From the NCBI GenBank assembly GCA_037176885.1, contig JAWWNJ010000046.1, positions 868,001-932,000 on the forward strand: 64,000 nucleotides of DNA, read 5' to 3'. Below are positions 56,886 to 64,000 of this stretch, one piece after another. Under the pieces are notes generated by a model that was not told the DNA's origin, made no database searches, and saw nothing but the letters and a program-made list of their open reading frames with translations. Position 1 is the stretch's first letter, and each line of letters starts with the position of its first letter. The stretch comes from Favolaschia claudopus (taxonomy: Eukaryota; Basidiomycota; Agaricomycetes; Agaricales; Mycenaceae). A program made the position numbers and the translations under genes.

Positions 56886-58659
56886 ATGACTTCTCCCTGT
56901 ACGCGTCTTTCCAAAATGCTTGTGAAATTGACTGAATTCAAACTTTTTTTTCGAGTAGGGTCTCGCATTCCTCCGGAAATAGCTCACGAAATCGCCTCGC
57001 ACAATGCGGAGGATCTTGCCGCGCTACGCGCCATGTCTCTCACCTCTCACGCGACGCGTCTGCTGGTTGTGCCTTACATCTTCTCCCTGATCAATTTCGC
57101 CTGCGTCGAGGATTTCTCTCTTTGGCTTGATATCCTGGAGCGGACTCCAGAGCTAAAGACTGCGGTCCAGAAAGTCAAATTCTCGCAACCCAGCGATGAT
57201 TGGTTGAGGCGTCGTCGTGGATTCAAATCGCCCTCTGCAACTGCGTTACGCAAATATTCTGAAGCTCCAATGGTCACGCCTTTGCTTAGGGTCCACACAG
57301 TCGAGTTGGACGGGTTGAGAGACTTGCTCTATGACGGCGCGGCTCTAGCGATGGTGGTCGCTCATATAGCGCTTTTCCCAAACGCTACAAGGCTCACCCT
57401 CACTAACCTGAGCATCAACTTTGTGGGGTTTACTAATCTCATTAGTGCGTACCAACAGTTCGACGCGTTATGCATGGATATCGTGTCCATGGAGGAATAT
57501 GAAGATGAATCAGACTTGGAGGAGCTCTCAAGTGATGTAGAGGGCGACGACGAAAATCAATTCGAAGATTTAACGGAAGACTCGTCGTCTCGATCGAATT
57601 CACAAGAGCTCGATGAATCGGGTGCGGGCGTCGAACACGATACGCGCTTGCATCAAGCGTGCCCTAAACGAATGCAGCAGATGCCATTCTCGCTCACGGC
57701 ACTGCGTCGCCTAGAGATTGTGGACGTTTATTCAGAGGAGGGGATGTCCGACTCCCTTCTGCGTTTGATTCACGAGTCTCCCCCGAATCAGCTCAAGACG
57801 TTGAGGTTCGGGGACTTTCGAGATGAAGAACATTATTCTCTTCGCGGCACGGAGGACTTGCTTCGAATCGGTGCTCCCTCACTCACCGAGCTAGTTGTGG
57901 ATCCCAGATTTTGCTGTACAGGTACGCGGAGCTCGCACGCTTGAATCGATGCTGATCGTTTGGGAAGACAAATTGCCAGCTTTTCCCTTGCTTGAGTCCC
58001 TCACCCTCTGGTTGCGGTCTAAATCGCATACAGCGGACTTTCTTGAACGACTCGGAGCGGCGCCTTGCTTGACGAGACTCATTTTCCGAATTGTTCTGTA
58101 CACTGAAGACGATGAGGACGATCGGGAGGAATTTGCCAAGATTCTCACTGCATTTCCTCCGTGGCCTGCTGGGGAGCCCATGAAGGAAGCCCTGACACGA
58201 AGATATCCGCACTGCCGACAAGTGGAGTTCCATTTCTGCATTCCTCCCGACTCTGATATGCATTTCCGGCGTGGCTTGCGACGGAGGATGGAGCGGCGTC
58301 TGCGGGAACGGTTGGAGGAAACGGAATCTGGAATCTCCGATCTCTTGCGAATCGAGTGGCTCGACAAGGACTATCTGCCCGTTCAATACAACAGAACAAA
58401 TGGCAAGCCTCCGTGGAAGGTACAGCGATACTATGGGTACCAGGACCCAGAGACTGAGGCTAGCGACTGTGAATCCGAAAAGTCGGCTCACTCTCAAGAG
58501 TGGGACTCTGATGGAAACCTCATTATTCGGGAGTGGACGGAGGCCGACGAGCGCGCGTATCGTCGCGAGATGCTACACGAGTGCGGAATCTACAGTGACG
58601 ATGAACGTGACAACGATGAAAATGGCAGATATGGATGCGGATTGGGTTATTACTACTAA
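56886..58659 (+). CDS. F-box-like protein, three exons (551 aa), paralogue of the 47.6-49.1 kb gene
   Basis: Exons 56886-56898 (13 bases, ATG ACT TCT CCC T), 56959-57921 and 57980-58659, 552 codons with TAA. The splice yields MTSPWSRIPPEIAHEIASHN, an F-box-like opening. IFSLINFACVEDFSLWLDIL and KFSQPSDDWLRRRRG match the paralogue. A long acidic insert (DESDLEELSSDVEGDDEN) is unique to this copy, and a second half with PLLESLTLWLRSK and WLDKDYLPVQYNRTNGKPP matches again. The C-terminal extension is acidic and ends GLGYYY. Same intron positions and phases as the paralogue. Presumed SCF adaptor, substrate unknown. Confidence 0.82.
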
Positions 58660-59688
58660 GCGTGCGTGGGCCTTTCAAAATGGTATTCCGCTTGAACTAA
58701 ATCTATCTACTCTTCGATGATAGACCGGTCGTTGACTTGATATTTACTTATCTCCTCGACAACAGCTTTAGTCTGGGATCCAGTGGATCTGCCTCGGGTA
58801 AACCACCCATCGCTGTGTTCAGCTCATCTCGTGACTCTCGAACGTCGTTCGACTGTTTGAATTATGACCGGTCTTCCCATTTTTCCCTGTCTGAAACGAC
58901 TTCATGTGAATTTCTAATGGCCTTGTGAGAATTTCCCACACAAATATTTGATGAACATGCAGGATGGTCCTGGATGGAATCCGTGAAATCAAAGGTATCT
59001 GGTAGATAGAATTGACGGTCATCGCAGAAATTGTTTTGAATTCTCGGACATAGACTGCAGGAAAAAAAAACAACAACCTTTATCAAACAGTAACTTACCG
59101 ACTCGGAGTTTTATCTCCACAAGTCGTTGAATTTTCTCGACTTCCCCACACACTTTGAAATCCGTTTCTCATTCGAACTCAGAAATATTCGTTTTAATTA
59201 TCGTGTGGCGTCCTGAGTTGAATTGAACTTGAAGATCCCGTCGGAGTTGAGGCTCGGGTCGGTGCCGAAATTTGCCTTTGATACCGTCACTGTTGGTCTG
59301 ATCTCGAATCAGACGCTACCTGTTTTGCTCTTTGACTTTCCTGCAGGAGGTATTGGCCGCAGGGAACAGGCCGACCGCTTCATTCATCGCCAAAAACGGA
59401 AGGACTTGTTATAAGTATGCAGCTGTGGGCCAGAACTCTTAGCATCCGAATCTCACTGCCAGATTCTCAGACTGTTGAGTGCCTTGAAGTCTTTTGAAAT
59501 TCTTTGCTCTTTTTCAGTTTCTGTCTCTCTCTCGATTGCTCAGATCTCAGACCCAACCCAATTCTCCGGTTGACGCTCAAATAAGCCACTTTGGGGGTTC
59601 GGCTCAGTCCCCTCCGTTCTCACGTGTGCAACCCGTGACGATTCTACCAATTCTGGCAACTATTTCTCTCAAGACTCAAGTTCACTCC
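58660..59688. other. Intergenic, 1 kb
   Basis: No supported gene. Leader and promoter of the MYND gene lie at the right end. Confidence 0.5.
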
Positions 59689-61740
59689 ATGCACCCATCT
59701 CTGGACCCGGAACACCTGCAGAGGCTTCCCATCCTTACTCGAGTGAGTCTGCGTCAATCCTCCTCGGAGTGCACACACTTACACGTCAATTCGGAAGAGC
59801 CGTGCTATAGCTGCAATGAACGGTTCTCATGCAGCATTGTCGGCTGTGAGTAGAACACCAATCATCGGGCTGCTACCAGTGTACTACGCTCTTCTCGATC
59901 CGTCCGCAATCCTTTTTCTGGTGGCGCAAATGGATTCGGACACGAATAACTGGGTCTCGCCAGTGATCAACAAGGCATCACAGATTGCTTTATGTGTGCA
60001 GGGAATCATAGCGTCTGCATCTCAAACTGACATCCCTGGCCCGCCTTTGCGCGATCTATGGCAGCGCATATGGCCCTGGCTCGAGTTCATGAATGACTAT
60101 GCAGAGGTCTTCTCGGAGCGTATGCAGCTGCGCCTGCAAGTCTCCGTTACCTTGTCGCTCATATCGCTTTTTGGGATGGACGAAACAACCTCGGAGTTAA
60201 TGCGGAATACATCCGGGTTCTACATCGTTTTGTTTCGACTTTGGACCCAAGCCTTTGATGAGGCAGCATCGAACTCCGGACAAGCTTTGGAGGTTCTGTG
60301 GCCATGCATAGCTCACGTACGCCCAAATACAACCGGAGATCGCGAATTCGAGGAGGCGGTTGAAGGATCGGGGGGATCTAGAAAGGCATTGGCCGTTCTC
60401 TGTCTCAAACACATCAAACACGTCTTACAATTGTGGGACTCGACATCGACTACATTGGACCGTCTGATTTCAGTTCGTTGCGTTTTTGCGCTCTTGCAAC
60501 AAAGGTGTGAAACGGATCATTCGTTCATGAAAATCGTCGTCGGCGAGGGTATCATCGGCGTTGCGACATCCGTGGCCTGCCGCTTGAGCCTGCCTCCGTT
60601 CACCGGCGCTCAAGACTATATATTCAATATGTCTTGGTATATTCGCTTCTATATTGAATATGGCCATAACTTAGCTACGGAGTCCCTTCGCTCTGGACTT
60701 CTTGTCGCCCTCTTGCAATTAGGGCAGATGACACCCCCAAAACCGCATTCCGGGCAGCAGATGGACTACCTGTTGATCTATCTATCATTCAACACTGTAT
60801 ATTTTTCGTTTCTAGCTCAATTTCGTGCGTCCGTCGCGGCGCTGGACATCAAAATCGACTCGAATACATTCAATGGGTTTCCCATCTCCGACAAGTGGAA
60901 TGCTTTATTCTCGCTTTTGGAAAGGCGATGGGCCGTGATGGACAGGTACCTCAATCGCGAACGAGAGCGCGATTTGCTTGTATGCGGGAATGGGAAGGTG
61001 AGGAGACATCTTAGTCCAATATAAATAAATCTCGTTGACGGAAAATTTCTCATAGTGCTCTCGAATTGTGCGTAGACATGCACTGCGACACTGCTCGGCC
61101 TGCAAAGTCTTCTGGTACTGTTCGAAGGAATGTCAAATACAACACTGGCAGCATGGAGGACACCGCCAGACTTGCAAATGGAAATGGAATTCTCATGGTG
61201 GATCCACCTATGCTGTTTACGCGCGACAACAACTAATTGCTTTTCGAATTCGAACCAGGTAAAACCGGCCGCCAATTCAAAACCAGCAAACGTGATGTAT
61301 CGTTTCTGCGAAGCTTAATCCACGAAGACTACCTCCGAATGAAAACTCGCATTTTGGAGGCCGAGGTGGCGTATGTACGCGCCAATCCCGGATCTGTTTA
61401 CTACGTGAAGTTTGATTACTGCCTTCCGCTTGGCGACTGCGAAATTTCCGTTGAACCTTCCAGCGAATTTCCTCTTGATAATGACATGTGGCGGCAGCTC
61501 AGTCAGTGCGTCGAGGAAAGTAACGGGCGACTCATGATGCATGTATTGTGTGTGCACGATGGAGGGCGGATTCAGCTGTACACTTTCCCAATATGTTTCG
61601 AGACGGAGGAACGCCGCAATCGGGTGGAAGCTCTTGCTGCGGCAACTGATTCCTTGGACTCGGAGGGCCCGGGGAAGGAATCTTATTTCCTGCGCCTGCG
61701 GGAACTAGTGGGAATGGACTTGCTCGAGGTTCACTGCTAG
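59689..61740 (+). CDS. MYND-type zinc-finger protein, four exons (622 aa)
   Basis: Exons 59689-59746, 59811-60997, 61056-61197 and 61259-61740, with phases 1, 0 and 1 in agreement. The start MHPSLDPEHLQRLPILTR is the usual opening of mushroom MYND proteins. Residues about 20-415 are a helical, ARM-like region. Exon 3 holds the MYND finger: CSACKVFWYCSKECQIQHW and GGHRQTCKW, with the expected Cys/His spacing. The last exon has a mixed alpha/beta domain containing YYVKFDYCLPLGDCEI and ends LLEVHC. MYND fingers bind PxLxP-type peptides, and this family is greatly expanded in agaricomycetes without assigned function. The first donor choice (GTCTGC) is the weakest point. Confidence 0.82.
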
Positions 61741-62214
61741 ATATCAAAGAGTTTAAACGGTTGAACTTCACGTTGAATTCGTGGTAAGTTTTCGGGTTGG
61801 TTTTCGGTTTGGATTTTGATGCTCGATTACGATTGTACTACCAGATGCTTCAAATTACACGTACCACCCACCTAACTATTCATATTTCTCTGCAATTCGT
61901 GTCGTACCACTGTCGATCGGTTCTGTTAGAACATTTGAGTCAAGGAAAGCTAATCGAGTCGAATCAACCAATCAATTATCTGCATCTTCAACCGGAGCTG
62001 CTCTGTGGCTTGCAACAAAAAAACAGAGAAGCCAACTATCTGTCCGATTTTTGAGCGGTTTTCTTTCGGTTGTTATTAGGTTGTTGCTTGATTTGTGCTT
62101 GATTCGGCCGAACACGGAGCCGCCTGAGGCCTGAGTCACGACTGTGACGTACACACCTTCGTCTGCCCATCATCCTTGAAATTTGAGAAACAGAGCAAGA
62201 GAGTCTGTATCTTC
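61741..62214. other. Intergenic between MYND and F-box-like genes
   Basis: A/T-rich spacer with no supported gene. Confidence 0.5.
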
Positions 62215-63386
62215 ATGGTTCGTGCACTAATGTCTATCATATAATGACTCATGAAGCTTTGTAGCTTTCCGATAGTTTGCAGCCTCAACCCGAATCAACC
62301 AAGCCCAATCAAGCTGTCGGTGAGGCTGAAATAGCAGATTTGGGGGTCAATTTCAGCGGTCTTCAAGTCAAAGACGCGTCACCGCGTTTGGAAGCGGAAG
62401 GAGGAGAACTCCCCTTCACGATTCAGGCTCTTCCCCTCGAACTAATCGCCGAAATTTTCGTTGCTTTTCTCTCACCTTTTCCGGAATCTTCACCTTCTTC
62501 TGGAATTTTGTCGCCGATACTTCTATGTCGAATCTGTCGACGATGGCGCGAGATCGCTTTATCTACGCCCACCCTCTGGCGGGCGATCTCTCTGGTCGTC
62601 GACGATTTTGACGGACCTGATAATCACAACGCCGAGAAGCTCGAGCTTCTAGGCTATTGGATGCAACGCTCGCGGACACAACCTCTATCACTGAAACTGG
62701 CGAGCTCGACGTCCTCACAGGTCGTAGTTCCCTTCATTGAGGCCATTGTAGCGCATTGCCACCGCTGGGAGTATCTCGACCTGCTCGTCCCCTTTGACTG
62801 CCTGCTTTTGCTCCAGGGAGAAATGCCGCTGCTACGTGAGCTGACTGTCGGTCCCGTCGATCTCAGGCATGATATCACACGTGGGGTGAAGCTTTTTGGT
62901 AACGCGCCGCAGCTGTGGCATATCACCCTCCGGTCGTGCTTTCTAAATTCCACGCTACGATTTCCCTGGTCACAGATTACCCATCTGGACGCTCATTGCC
63001 TCTACGAGCACGAGTGCACGGATATCCTTCGCGAGACGCCCCTCCTCGTCGCTTGCACGCTCTGCGTCTGCTGCTCCGACGACGACATGGTCGTTGGTCC
63101 TGCCGTGCCCGTACTCCCGCAGCTGCAGACGCTTATCCTGCTCAGCCAGGACCTAGACGTGAGGCTTTGGCTCGTGCTCGACTACCTCACGCTCCCCGCC
63201 TTGCAAACACTTGAGGTAGCGGAGCCGTGTATCACGCTCGTATCGCTCGCGACACTCGCTGAGCGGTCGAAATGCCATCTCAACGAGCTGCTAGTTACGG
63301 AGGCGACGCGCGTCGAGTCAGCTTATCGCGATGTGTTTCCTGGGATTCAAACGATTCGTTTGGACGGTCGGATGATGCAGGATTAG
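62215..63386 (+). CDS. F-box-like protein (about 368 aa), paralogue of the 32-33 kb gene
   Basis: The main exon is 62283-63386. No ATG lies near its 5' end in frame, and a stop sits just upstream. An ATG at 62215-62217 followed directly by GTTCGTG, with an acceptor TTTGCAG at 62282, would give a three-base first exon and MPQPESTKPNQ. F-box-like core ALPLELIAEIFVAFL, then LCRICRRWREIALSTPTLWRAI. HCHRWEY, GEMPLLRELTVGP, FPWSQITHLDAHCLYEHEC and YRDVFPGIQTIRL match the 32-33 kb gene block by block. Presumed ubiquitin-ligase adaptor. The start is uncertain, the body is secure. Confidence 0.78.
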
Positions 63387-63548
63387 AGTCGTCTGCGGGT
63401 CTCGTCGTTTGCATTGGCACGTCGAGGATGTCTCTATTCTGGGTACACATGGAGCGTACGGAGTCGCGCCCTCAGCTCCAGCTTGGCGGTTGGCAATCTC
63501 TCTTGGAGAGTCGGAGCGCACATCTCATTCGTCTCGCCCACGATGCTG

Positions 63549-63695
63549 CCGACCACCAGGACCGACTACGACGAGGATGACGACCTATTCAGCGACGAGT
63601 CAGAGGACGAGAAGGAAGAGCCCGTTGAGGTCGAGAAATATGGGCATGAGGATGAATATGCGCGGTCACCCTTGCACCTTGAGCCTCTGCGGTAG
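63549..63695 (+). pseudogene. 3' fragment of the LPxE-type acidic-tailed gene, copy C
   Basis: Matches the final fifth of the gene at 52077-53306: an acidic DDDLFSDESEDEKEEPVE stretch and KYGHEDEY...LEPLR before the stop. Closer by eye to copy A than to copy B (SDES...DEKEE). The sequence immediately left of it (63387-63548) has no counterpart in A or B. Confidence 0.75.
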
Positions 63696-64000
63696 CGCGT
63701 GGCCTTAGACTCGTTTTCTTGGTTTTTGTTTTCACGATCGCCTCAAATCTGATTGTATATATTTTTTTTCCTTCGGATATCTACATATGTCGTGTATCTT
63801 CTCTATTTCACTTCCTGCAATACCACCTCCTATGCGCCCGAGTATAATTCCGATAAAACCGATATCCGCCCAGATTTTGCAAATTCCCAAAAAGGAGATT
63901 TTGCTTCTTCTGCCTTTCGCTTCCATCGTCGTCAACTCTCCGCCGTCTCAGGCTTTCTGCAACTGTACCTGGGGTCTCGTTGATACTGTATATGTCTACG
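63696..64000 (+). repeat. Copy C of the conserved spacer, running off the window
   Basis: Repeats the spacer seen at 45337-45870 and 53307-53856, including CCGAGTATAATTCCGATAAAACC and the frame IPKKEILLLLPFASIVV. It lacks the CCGCAGAG stretch before it. It continues past base 64000, so a third orphan membrane gene may lie just outside. Confidence 0.75.

Noticed and set aside
1..64000. CRISPR arrays, bacterial operons, rRNA or viral polymerase genes
   Set aside because: None seen. Gene structure and families are those of a nuclear fungal chromosome.

Overview
This window is nuclear DNA of a filamentous basidiomycete, most likely an agaricomycete. Almost every gene is split by 45-70 base GT-AG introns. 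The families are typical of mushroom genomes: many F-box-like proteins, a DUF6535 membrane protein fused to a HEAT array, a DUF6533 seven-helix-type protein, a MYND zinc-finger protein, a WSC-bearing copper radical oxidase and a calpain-like protease. The assignment to Agaricomycetes is inference from family content. No rRNA, tRNA, CRISPR or viral genes were seen.

Layout. 0.5-9 kb: an F-box-like gene, a seven-exon zinc-finger gene and a two-exon low-complexity gene. 9.7-12.8 kb: a calpain with about fifteen exons, including a 9-base microexon. 15.0-21.8 kb: a DUF6535 membrane domain followed by a long HEAT-like array, many repeats lying one per exon with phase-1 introns. 22.5-23.8 kb: a J-domain protein of the JJJ1/DNAJC21 type. 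24.1-28.9 kb: a secreted copper radical oxidase with four WSC modules. 29.9-33.1 kb: a divergent pair of F-box-like genes. 33.3-34.7 kb: an NmrA-like NAD(P)-binding protein. 34.7-38.3 kb: about 3.7 kb with no gene I can support.

38-64 kb is accessory in character. A 3,977-base element with perfect 103-base terminal inverted repeats (39,315-43,291) abuts a 5'-truncated single-pass membrane gene. About 2.6 kb is duplicated in inverted orientation (about 43,695-46,340 and 52,840-55,490). Each copy holds an intact orphan membrane-protein gene, plus the 3' end of an acidic-tailed LPxE-type gene that is complete only in the right copy. A third fragment of the same unit sits at the right edge, next to another F-box-like gene. 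Two paralogous F-box-like genes with identical 13-base first exons, a DUF6533 gene, a small glycine-rich protein and a MYND protein fill the rest.

The genes do not form a pathway. The F-box-like proteins would be ubiquitin-ligase adaptors if functional, the oxidase acts outside the cell, and the calpain, J-domain and MYND proteins are intracellular. The strongest candidates for something undescribed are the duplicated orphan gene unit and the inverted-repeat element without a recognisable transposase. Exon models are hand-built from splice consensus, phase and protein-family patterns.
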